From Rhabdophis nuchalis (lineage: Eukaryota > Chordata > Lepidosauria > Squamata > Natricidae): a DNA stretch of 64,000 bases. Both the position numbers and the translations under genes were made by a program. The stretch covers positions 96,329,375-96,393,374 of the forward strand of contig CM077644.1 of NCBI GenBank assembly GCA_039707465.1. The letters are read 5' to 3'. Positions 44,108-56,400 of this stretch are shown piece after piece. Positions within the stretch are counted from its first letter, which is position 1; the number at the start of each line of letters is the position of its first letter. The notes under the pieces were generated by a model that made no database searches, was not told the DNA's origin, and worked only from the letters and a program-made list of their open reading frames with translations.

Positions 44108-47100
44108 TCATCTATCTATCCACCTACCTACCTACCTACCTACCTTATTTCTCCCTCTCTATCTATCCCTTGGGGGTCATCTAGTCCAACTCCCTGCCTA
44201 GGCAGGAAGCCCTATACCCATGATGGAGAACCTATGGCAGGGGTGCCACAGGTGGCACACGGAACCATTTCTTAGGCCACGCGAGGCATTGCCCTGTCAG
44301 CTTCAGTGTGTATGTGTGCCCTGGCCAGCTGATTTAGGCCTTCTTTTGAGGCTGTTTTTTGCCCTCTGGAGGTGGGGGAAGGCTGTTTTCACCCTCCCCA
44401 GGCTCCTATAAAGCCTCTGGAGCCTGGGGATGATGTAAAAAGCATGCCAAATGCAGGGGGTCATGCACATAGCATTATGGATGTGGCACACCTGTGCACA
44501 TCACCCCTGCACTCCCCCTGCTTTTGGCACGCAGGACAAAAAAGGTTAGCCATCACTGCCGTAAACCATTTCAGACAAATGGCTATCCAACATCTTCTTG
44601 AAGACTTCCAGTGTTGGGGCATTCACAACTTCTGGAGGCAAGCTGTTCCACTGATTAATTGGTCTAACTGTCAGGAAATTTCTCCTCAGTTCAGTTTTCC
44701 AGTCTCTTCTTAAACACATCCAGTGTTGGGGCATCCATAACTTATGGTGGCCTGCTGTTCCACTGGTTAATAGTTCTCACTGCCAGGAAATTTCCCCTCA
44801 GTTCTAAGTTGCTTCTCTCCCGGATTAGTTTCCACCCATTGCTTCTTGTTCTGCCATCAGGTGTTTTGGAGAGTTGGAAGGGACCTTGGAGGTCATCTAG
44901 TCCAACCCCGCTGCTCAAGCAGGAGACCCTATACCGTGTCAGACAAATGGTTTTCCAGTCTCTTCTTAAAAACACATCCAGTGTTGGGGCATCCATAACT
45001 TATGGTGGCCTGCTGTTCCACTGGTTAATTGTTCTAACTGTCAGGAAATTTCCCCTCAGTTCTAGGTTGCTTCTCTCCTGGATTAGTTTCCACCCATTGC
45101 TTCTTGTTCTGCCCTCAGGTGCCTTGGTGAATAGCTTGACTCCCTCTTCTTTGGGGCAGATATATTGAAGATATTGGAAGGCTGCTATCATGTCTCCCCT
45201 AGTCCCTCTTTTATTAAACTGTATTTGCTGTCAGATGGGTGGTTCTTTGTTAGTTTGGTTCAGTTCGTATTAAACAGTTTAAAGCAGCTGCCTGCCTCCG
45301 TGTTTTTACCTCAGAGAACAGTCTTGAGCAGTATTTCTCCCCCCCCCCCTCTCTCTATGGACCGCCTGGGAGTTTGCTATCCCAGTGCCTTTTTTGCCCC
45401 AAGAGGCCTCCGTGGCTGAGGAATGACTGTTGCCTGGTGGGAGGAGTTACAGGGAAGTGAAAGCACATTTCAGTGGGTACATTTTACATGTGTTTACCTT
45501 GCACACGATACATGCGTGCTAGGCACAAAATGAGTAGCTATTCTATTATCGGAAGTCCTTGGCTACATTGTGTCAAAATTTGAAGCAGATCGGTCCAGTA
45601 GTTTTTGAGATTAGTGGATTCGTACAAACTATTTTACATTTTTATTTATATAGATGATTGGAGAAAATGAGATTACAAATATTAGCAGGCACACAATGCG
45701 GAAAAACATTGAAAGGATTTATTAGTGCTGTTTGTCTAGCATGCTGAGTCCCAAGCCCCTTGGGACAAACAAAAGTTGAAAGTGTGAAAGCAATTAAAGT
45801 CTTGTCAGTTATAGGCAGCAGCTGCAAGCAGGCTAATTAAGGTCACAGAACTAAGCTTGTTAACTTGCGGTTAGCCCTTTTTAGAGGCATGCTCACTGCA
45901 GAGAAAAACAGCTCAAGAAGAAATAGTCTGCTTAAGCAATTGCTTGCTCTGCAAGGGGGGGGGAATGAAAATAAAAATGAGTCAAATACAGGATGAATAC
46001 TAACTGGCTGTGATAGCAAATACATGACAGAGGGATGGAGAGGGAGACGGGGGAGAGAGAGACTTCAAAGACTATAAATATGGACATGTCACAAATTCAC
46101 TTTTTCACCACTATTGTAACTTCAAACTGACAAGAGTTTTTAACCAAGGTCTACCTGTAGATGATAATGTACTCTGTGCGTCAACACATTGTATATACCT
46201 CTAAATTATGGAGCTGTCAATAAATATGTTGTCTTGTAAGATAGACTCTAGTTTAGGAATCTTAGAGTCTCAGAGAATACTGTCAACAAATTTAAGACAG
46301 AACTAGACTTTTGTTGCACTTCTGGCATACTGGCCAAAATTGACTAGTACTGCCATTAGTGACAGCAAGAAATGTTTCAAGGCTCATAGATATAACTAGA
46401 GATGGTAAACTAGTCCTTTCCTCCTCTAAGCAGGTACTAAATGCTTTATGTGAAGGCCACAATATCAGACAATGGCCATGACATATAGTGACTTAAAATA
46501 TAAAATGACAAATAGCTTCAATTAAAACAGGAAATAAAAGAAACATATTCTGTGTGTCAAAGAAATTAAGGAAAAGGGGAAGAGCGTACTAAATCTGAAT
46601 GTGATCTGATTTATGAATATATGTAAGGAAATAAATATGAATATATTGGCTAAAATGTAGAGTATGTCAGAAAGTACAACCTGATATTATTTAGGTTGTC
46701 ATGGATAAATATGAAAGTAGAAATCTACAGATTAGGATCAATTGTATATTATATTCCACTGAATGGATAATGGAAGAACCAGAAATGAATTTACCAGGAA
46801 ACTGTACAATATTCTTAATAATGAATGCAACACAGGGCAACAATTATTCTACTAGATGATATATGAATGGGAGGATGGGAATAAGATAAGAAAGAACAGA
46901 TTAAGTGATTTGGCTGTTTGTCAAGATGAATGATACTTGTGATAGCCTAATGAGCACCTGCTTAGCAAGTGACTGCTTGTTTCAAGTTTAAGCTTACTTA
47001 CATGACAAAGGAATAAATGCAAATCTAAAGGCAAAATTAATTATGTATAAGACCGAGATAATTAGTGAAATAAACAAGGTGATCTGATTGAGGGACACGC

Positions 47101-50100
47101 CACTTTTCAGCAGTGTGAAGAGTAGATCTAAGAAAAGAAAATGGTCCTGGAAGAAAAGGAAAGAAATGAGACTTGAAAATAAAATGAGTGCAGAATAAGA
47201 GAGTATCAGTTCTAGAGAAATATTATAGAATAGAATAATTTCCAATTAGAAATATGAACATAAGCAAAGAATAATGTTACTAAATGCTACAGAACTGTTT
47301 GAAGTTATCTAATGTGAAGTATAAAAAAGGATGCATGATAATGTGGATGAGGGAGACATGTGTTTAACACAATAACTGCTGCAAAAGGGGAAGATGACAA
47401 AAAGGTTTTGTGTTATGCATATAGAAAGAAAAAAGAAGTTTTCAAAGAATGTAACCTGAGAGAGCAAAAAATGGAAAAAAATCAAGAGAGGCAGACTCTA
47501 TTATTGGACCATGATATTATAAAGAGATAATAATTATAGATATAAATTATAAAGAGATAGGAAAATTTGGATGGAAATAAAAAGAGACCGTTTTGTGGGA
47601 AGAATTTGACTTTGACTCCAGATGACATGGACAGGTTGTTGGGACGACTGAACGCTACCACATGTTTATTGGACCCGTGTCCCTCCTGGCTGGTACTGGC
47701 CTCCCGGGAGGTTACACGAGGCTGGCTCCAGGAAATAGTGAACGCCTCTTTGAGTGAGGGGTCTCTTCTGGCCATCTTGAAAGAGGCGGTGGTGAGACCC
47801 CTCCTCAAGAAGCCTTCCCTGGACCCAGCATTGTTGATTAATTACCGTCCGGTCTCCAACCTTAGCTTTCAACAGTTCTCCCGACACCTGGAGGAAACCG
47901 TCTATCTAGACCCGCGCCAGTCCGGCTTCCGTCCCGGGCACAGCACGGAGACTGCATTGGTCGCGTTGGTAGATGATCTCTGGAGGGCCCGGGACAGGGG
48001 TTGTTCCTCTGTCCTGGTCCTATTAGACCTCTCAGCGGCTTTCGATACCATCGACCATGGTATCCTATTACACCGGCTGGAGGGGTTGGGATTGGGAGGC
48101 ACTGTACTGCAGTGGTTCTCTTCCTACCTCTCCGACCGGTTGCAATGTGTGCTGACAGGAGGGCAGAGATCGACCTCGAGGCCCCTCGTATGCGGGGTAC
48201 CTCAGGGGTCGGTCCTCTCACCCCTCCTGTTTAACATCTACATGAAGCCGCTGGGTGAGATCATCCGTGGCTTTGGGGTAGAATACCATCAGTACGCTGG
48301 TGACACTCAGCTGTACATTTCTACCCCTGGCCACCCCAACGATGCCATGGAAGTGTTGTCTCGGTGTCTGGAGGCCATGTGGGTCTGGATGGGGAGGAAC
48401 AAACTCAGACTCAACCCGTCCAAGACCGAGTGGCTGCGGTTTCCGGCATCTCGATATAGCCAGTTAACTCCATCGCTGGCTATCGGGGGCGAGTCATTAG
48501 CTCCCGCGGAAAGGGCTCGCAACTGGATTCCTGGATTCTCCTGGATTCGCGGCTGTCCTTGGACGACCATGTGACGGCCGTGGCCAGGGGGGTTCACCTG
48601 ATACGCCAGTTGCGCCCCTTTCTAGATCAGGATGTCCTACGCACGGTCACTCAAGCCCTCGTTATTTCCCGCCTGGACTACTGTAATGCTCTCTACATGG
48701 GGCTTCCCTTGAGGTGCACTCGGAGACTCCAGCTAGTGCAGAATGTGGCCGCGCAGGGGATTTTAGGAGTCTCTCGTTACTCCCATGTAACACCTCTCCT
48801 GCGCGAGCTGCACTGGCTGTCTGTGGTCTTCCGGGTGCGCTTCAAGGTGTTAGTAACCATCTTTAAAGCGCTCCATGGCACGGATCCTGGTTACTTGAGA
48901 GACCGCCTCCTGCCACATACCTCCCTTCGACCTGTCCGCTCCCACAGAGTGGGCCTCCTCATGGTGCCGAGAGCCGGTCAATGCCGGCTGGCGACTCCCA
49001 GGGGAAGGGCCTTCTCTGTGGCGGGCCCGGCCCTCTTGAACGACCTGCCCCCCCGATATCCGTACTATCACGGACCTACGCCTCTTCCGTCGGATGTTAA
49101 AAGCACATTTTTTCCATTTAGCTGGCCTGACATAGACCAAGGATATAATTTTAAATTTTGATATTTATTGGTTTTAATCTTTTATAGTATTTAAATTTTA
49201 GCAGAGTTAATAATTTAATTGTTTTTTATATTTTGTATGCGTTGTTGGGGCTTTTATCTTTCTGTGCACCGCCCTGAGTCCCCCCAGGGAAAATAGGGCG
49301 GTATAACAAAATCGAAATAATAAACAAACAAACAAACATGTTTTGGAAATGGGTAAAGAGGCCTAAAAAAAGGCACCTTCTTTGTTCACCAAGCTTTCAT
49401 GGTGGGCGGTATGTGTTTTGTCCGATACTGAAGCACTTTCCTTTTTTTAATTTAACAGACTTCCCTACTTTATAAATCACCATTACTATGGAACCGGTGG
49501 GTGGTTAGAAAATTTTACTACTAACAGAGATACAAAGGTGGGCGGTAGGTATAAAAGGTTGACTACCCCTGGTGTAAACAGAATACTAAAGAAATGCAGG
49601 AATAAGTGCTGAATGAATATCGACTAAGTACAAAAGAATGAACATTGTGAAAAAGTGAATAAGGAGTCAATTGCAAAACAAATGTGAAAGAAGAGAGAAT
49701 GTATCAGTAAGAAGAGAAAGCCCAGAAAATTCATGTTTAGATTGAGAGATGGAGTCAATTAGATCCTGAAAAGAAAAAAAGGCAGAAGTTTCAGAAGAGA
49801 TACTTAAAACAACTTTTAAAAAGATACAAAGAGGTATTGTGAGGTTAATTGAAAGTAAAGCTTTCCCATAGGAACAGAACATTAGGAAAAATAGAAATAC
49901 CAATGTTAGCTGAAGGGGGAAAAAAATGCAATTCTTAAAATTATGACTCATTCCCACACTCATAGTGCAGGTAGGCCTTGTTCACCAACCATTTGTGAGA
50001 CTGGAGAGAAAGATTTCAAGAGAGTAATCTGTTTTCTACACATCAAGAGCAATGCAATCCTGCAGGCCACAGGAGAATGTCAGGCAAAGGAGGGGCTGCC

Positions 50101-50402
50101 TAGAAAAATCGCTTGGTTTGTAACTTTCCATCCTCCTTGCTTGCATTTTTCCTCCCCATTCTCCTTGCTTATTCCTAAGGGAATCCTAAAGTTACAACGA
50201 TTTGTTCAGCAGACATTCAAAGCCAAATATCAACAGTACCACGATTGAAATTTCTTTTGAGAGCCAAAAGGTGTGGCCTGTTTGGTGGGAGTGGCTCAGC
50301 GGTCATGTGACCAGGTGGGCGTGGCCAACTTGGAAAATGTGGTGCAACTCACGACGGTCCTGCTTAGCAACCAAAATTTTGGCCTCAATTGTGGTCATAA
50401 GT

Positions 50403-50458
<56 letters not shown>

Positions 50459-53400
50459 TCACTTTCTTTTTCTTTCTCTTTTTCTCTCTCTCTCTGTCTA
50501 TCTCTATCTGTCTCTCTCCTCCCTCCACCCATCTGTCATTCTGTGTGTGTGTGTGTCTGTCTCTCTCTCTCCCTCTCTCTCTGTGTCTCTCTCTGTTTGT
50601 CTCTTCCTCCCTCCCCCTCTGTCTCTCTCTGCATGTCAGTCTCTCCTCCCCCCAGAAGCAGCGGAAAGCCCGGCATACCGGCCGGGGAGGCCACGGCTGC
50701 CTCTTCCTCCTGCAGCGAGCGGGCGGAGGGAGCACCCAAGTGCCGCCGAGGCTGTCCGGGCGCCGCCGGCCCACCTCCCGCCCAGCCCTGCACGGTGGCC
50801 AGCCCCGGAAAGCATGCCTCGACGGCCTCTGCAGGCGGCTGTTGCTGCTGCCGCCGGCCCCGAGCCCTGCGACACGTAGCTCCCGCCGTCCGAGGTCGCC
50901 CAGCAGGCGCATCGGGCAGAACAGCCGGGCACTTCTCCACCAGCTCCCTCCAATGGCCACTGAGGCGCGCCCTCCAGGGCTGCCCAGGCAGCCGCAGCCC
51001 CGGGCGCTCCCCCTGCTCGCTCGCTACAGGAGGAGGCAGCCGCAGCCCCCCCAGCCGACATGCCTGCCCCTCCGCTGCCTGGGGGGGGGGAGGGAAGGAG
51101 GGAGAGAGGAAGAGCCGCAGCTGAGGGGCCAAAGAGCCAACCACTGCTCTAGGCCCTCCAATGGTGCGAACTGCCGCGCCTGCCTCTCCCGCATCTGGTG
51201 CACGCTCTGCCCAGAGGGCTGCCCCTCCTCGTCCTCTCCGGCCCTGCAGCCCGGTTGCTATCAAGCCACGGACTGGCACCGGTCCGCGGCCCGGGGGTTG
51301 GAGACCCCTGTACTAAACACCTGGCCTGGTTCTTTATTAGGCAGCTGCTGGCCAAGGTGCTTTTTCAGGAGGCAACTTGAATTTCTTGGGGTTTTTTTTG
51401 AAGATGTTTTGCTTCTCATCCAAGAAGCTCCTTCAGCTCCGACAGAATCCTTCCATTCCCCACTATCCTGTCAGAGCTGAAGAAGCTTCTTGGTTGAGAA
51501 ATGAAATGTCTTCAAAAGAAAAAGAAAAAAAGGAAGTCCAGTTGCCTCCTGAAAAACCACCTTTGGGACAATCATGACCTGGATGACTGTGAATCTCTAC
51601 AGACTCTTCTTCCTAAGTTTGCACACAGGTGTTTCTTCACAGAAGCACAGGAAAGAAATGTTACATGGCCAGCAGCGGCCTTGCAAAATCCCAGACTGAG
51701 TTTGCTTGGTCAGCAGCAAGACAAGAAGCTGATGAAGGTCAGCTGATGTGGCAGAGTACAGGGGGCTTGGAATGCTTTGGACCATGATGATGATTTAGGC
51801 TGGCTGGGAGGGATTAGGAGGGACCTAGCCAGGAATATTTGGATCAGAATGGGTTCTCAACTAACAGCTGACGGGATCTGGTTAATAACAGCAACAGAAA
51901 ATGCTGGGATTGCCATTGGTAAGTGATGCACTCACATGACATCAAGCTTTATGACCACATCACTTAGCAACAGAAATTCTGATGCGAATTGCTACTGTAA
52001 CTCAAGTACCACCTGTATGATACTTTAACAAGGTGGAAAAACAGAACAAGAGACAAGATTTCATGTTATGAGTTTGCAAGCTTGCACGTTTACTTCAATA
52101 TTGAAGTAAGACGTTGTAAGTAAAATCTTAAGACGTTGGCGATGCCCAGGGGAAGGGCCTTCTCTGTGGCTAGCCCGGTCCTCTGGAACGACCTACCCCC
52201 CGACCTACGCATCTCGGACCTCCGCCTCTTCCGCTAACGTCTTAAGACGTATCTATTCCAACAAGCTGGCCTAGCATAGCCCCCCGTTTCTGACTTTTTA
52301 TGTATAAATTGCAATTTGGCAGGGTTTTAAATGGGTTTTAGCACGGGTTTAATAATTTAATATGTTTTTAATGATGTATATTGTTTTTATTGTGGTTTTA
52401 ATAATGCCTGTGCGCCGCCCTGGGTCCTAACAAGGAGAAGGGCGGGGTATAAATTCGAAAATTAAAAATTATTAATATCTGAAAAAGTCAGCTATGCACT
52501 AGTCTTACTATGAGTACTTACAGTGAAATATTTTGGCTTGGACTGAAAGTTCAAATTCTACTAAATTTTTACTTATACATATCCATTTTCATCTATTATA
52601 TACCACACAGATCTTGCCCAGATGCCTAAGTCATTTCCGTGACATAGACTAGGGTTACAACTAAAGAAAAGGAAAAGGAAAAGAAAAAAAAGGGGGGTTT
52701 GAAATGGTAAGTAGCAAAATTTGGCCCATCTGGCAGGTACTCATGGAGCTGCAGTTACAAAAATTCCAAAGACTATCAAACCTGTTTATCATTTTCATTT
52801 ACAGAAATATAGACAAAATCACAGCCATTATTCCATGCACTGAAGAAGCTGGACTGGAGTTAGGGGAAACCCAGAATCTACTCCACCTTCAGTCATTGAA
52901 ATTCTCTGAGTCACTTTGAGCTAATAAAACTCCCCCTTCCTTTTTTTTTTTTTTTAGCCCTAGGGCATTTAAAGCATTGTTGCAGAGACAAACTGAGGAA
53001 GAGAATACTATGTACCTTGAGTTCCTGGAGGAAAAGCAGGATGTTGATGTTAATTACTTCAATTAATTAACAGAAAGTGTTACATACACAGTATTCATAA
53101 CTGTTTCCCCACTTACTTTTGCAAATAACTCTTGTTGCTGCCTTAGGAGTTCTTCTTCAGGAATGCCACTGTTTTCCAAACGGGAATTAGCCTTTCTTCT
53201 TTTTAATGCTACAGTTTTGCATTCTTGTAAGACTTCTTTGACCTCACTGATATAGGAGCCAAATCCCAAGCTTTCTAATGCTAGGAATAAAAAAAAATCA
53301 TGATAGATTAAAGTCAAATAATTTTAGATAAAAAGATAGGGATCTAGCATAACTGGCAGTCTGCATATGAATATAAAATTGCTCACACAGTATTTATAAA

Positions 53401-56400
53401 TTATAATGCAAAATTTTTATGTTGGTAGCCTTTTAAGAAATTAAAAATGGGATGAAGTCCCTTTATTTATATAAAACCTTTGGCTATAAATGGAGATTTC
53501 ACCTGAACAAGGAGGGCACCAACTTCCACTGATAAAAAGGGATGCCAACTGAATGTAATCCATCATATACATTTCATTTGAAGCTAATCTGTATGTAAAC
53601 AACTGTCTCTATTTCCTATATTATTTTAAATCTCCAGTAAACTGTCATACGCATATAACTTATTCATATATGTACTTCATATATTTCTATAGATGGGTAG
53701 TCCTCAACGTACAACTACAATTGGGATCAGAATTTTTGTTGCTAAGCAAGGTGATTGCTAAGTCACACTCAATTTTACAGCTTTTTTGACAAAGTTGTTA
53801 AGCAAATCGCTGTACCTGTTAAATCAGGGGTCCCCAACCTTTTTTGCACCAGGGACCGTTTTCATTTTAAAGAAAATTCTGTGGACCGGCTGGCGTAGAG
53901 GAGGAGCGGGGGGGAGAAGGGGGAACAGGCGGCGCATGCGCAAGCGGGGTGTGTGTGACTCACTCAGCCCTCTAGGGCCTCCAACGGCGTGAATGGCTGC
54001 GCCTGCGCTCTCTCGCATCCGGCACGCGCTCTGCCCAGGGGGCTGCTCCCTCCTCCTCTCCGGCCCGGTTCCTATCAAGCCACGGACCGGCACCGGTCCG
54101 CAGCCCGGGGGTTGGGGACCCCTGTGTTAAATGATCACTGCGTTTTTAAGTGAATCATGCACTCATTAAACAAATGTAACTTTACCCATTGTCTTCCTTG
54201 TTAGAAATCAGTTGGTAAGGTCATAAATGGCGATTACATGACCTCGGTACACTGCAACGGTTATAAATACTTCTCAGTTGCCAAACCCCTGAATTTTGAT
54301 CATGTGACTATGGATATGCTTGTAAGTGGGAGGACTAGTTGTAACTCTTTTCAGTAACTATGAATGGTATCTAAACAAATAGTTGTAAAAGGACTACCTA
54401 TATTTTGCAAAATATTTATTAAATCAAATGCTTATCTGAGACCACTGAATCACTTGAATTTCACTACACTGACACATGTAGATACAATACTAATGTAATA
54501 TTAGATATCTTGATGCTTGTTTCATAACATTTGATCAACGTGTTGAATCCACATTTGTCAAGATTCAATGCATCATCAGGTTAACTCGTAAGAAAGGGGG
54601 AAAAATCTCTTTCATATGAACCTAACTGAGTTTAGTGAAAAATCTTGATGTGCTATATACTTCTCTAAGTGGAAATATTTTAATTAAAGAACTACTTAAA
54701 TCTGTGATATCTCCCAACCCATTCCTTTATTTCTTAAAAAAAAAATTGTCTTAGAATTGTTCTAAATAACAGCCAGATTTATCTCTTCTCTCATACAATA
54801 ATCTTTTCAGACCTGTTTGGCTTTCTCAAGAATTTTGCTTTGATGCTGCGGCACTGCTGACAAAAAGACATAGACCTCATCAAAGAGTGAAACTACTCTG
54901 CAAGTCCAGAATAAATATTTTCTTAAATTGTGCAGAAACATTTAAAGTTCATGATGTGCTGAATGACTAGATCTTTTCTTCTTTTAGTATCATGAAATTT
55001 ATATTAAATGTTTGCAACACAATATAACATTGTGCAGAATGTAATGTAAAAGGGCAAAAATGACTTCTTTTAACTGTGCATCATTTAACTTTTTCAGAGA
55101 TGTAAGAACTGATAAATAGGCTTCAGGGCTGATTAGGCTAGAGAACACTGTACATTTTATCATACTAAAAGTCCTCAACTGTGAGTGAGAAAAATGCCAC
55201 TAACTTCTACGCTTGCACTGTCATGCCTAGCTATCATTTTAAACCATATACAGTAGATAAGTAAAAATAAAAGTGAAAGTTCAAGGACTCACAAAAAATG
55301 TAAATATGTTAAGTTCCTTGATTAAAGTTGGCCAGAAGAGGCCAACTTATATTAACTGATTGGTCCAATAAAACAAATACTTAAGATACTTAATTTGCAC
55401 CATTCATTTACTACCTCTCTATCGGCTTCCTGGCACATCATTTTCCTTGTCCCTCACAGCCAAAAGAATGGGAATTTCCAGTGTGCCGTAAAAGCATGAG
55501 TTTAGGTGTAGTCTAATACAACAGGGCGCAATCTTCGAACCTTGAACCACACAAATGCTCATAAAACCAAATATTCTTTAACTAGAAATGGGAGGGCAAA
55601 GAGAAAAGAGACACAGCCAGTTTAATATTGGCCTTGGCCTATGCAAACATTGGCTCTGAGGTAGAGAAGGCTTCTCTATAGCCCCACTGCTGTTAACAGG
55701 ACAAAGGTAATTCCAAAAAGTTATTACTGACTGCAGAAGAACAGGCAGAAAATGTTAAGATGAATTCAGTTATTTTGCTAGTCAAGCCAGCAAAATGTGC
55801 TAAGTCTTGGAACTGCATATATTGAATGAGATGTTTCAACCTTGGGTAATTATGTGCAAAATCTATGAGCAAAATTGAATAACCACTATTTGATACATGC
55901 CCAAGCTTAACCAAACTACATCCATCACTCTGTGATACCATAGAAAGGATTCTGAAATGTGCTTGTTTTATCCATTTCTCAATTTGGGGGACTATATACA
56001 GTGTCAGTGGAAGATTAGATGCTGCGGAAGTCTTAACCTTAGAATCATCTTAAGTGATTCTAACAGTCAAAACTTCTATATCTTGTATTTCTTTGTGCTT
56101 CTTGACAGCTGTAAGCAAAGTGAATTATACAATTCACTTTGTGTACTATAGAAAATATTTTTTGAGGGAGAAGGGAGGTTCAAAACTGTGAAAAGTAAAT
56201 ACAAAAAAATATATCTTAAAATAACACAGTGATTAGATTTAGTATAGAACTTTTTATAGCACAGGACTTTCACCATGCATTTCACAGAATCATAGAATTG
56301 GAAGAGACCACAAAAATCATGTAAGCCAATTGTTTGCTATGTGCAGGTAAACCGGCTAAACTATCCTTGAGGCGTGGCTGTCATCTATCCAAGTCAGGGT

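Larger units (their letters stand above)
43823..45655. mobile_element. Unclassified composite repeat (TATACCCGGCCACGCG start)
   Basis: It begins ACTAGCTATACCCGGCCACG at about 43823. It ends with GGTCCAGTAGTTTTTGAGAT and TTTTTATTTATATAGAT at 45655. I recognise the paired ends as those of a repeat common in snakes, but cannot assign a class. The interior contains microsatellites, a hAT MITE and several CR1 3' ends. It lies in DR1 intron 2. Confidence 0.5.

Noticed and set aside
50202..51480. Long overlapping frames on both strands with poly-Ser/Phe/Leu
   Set aside because: They translate the (TTTC)n array and GC-rich interior of the composite hAT; no transposase motifs.
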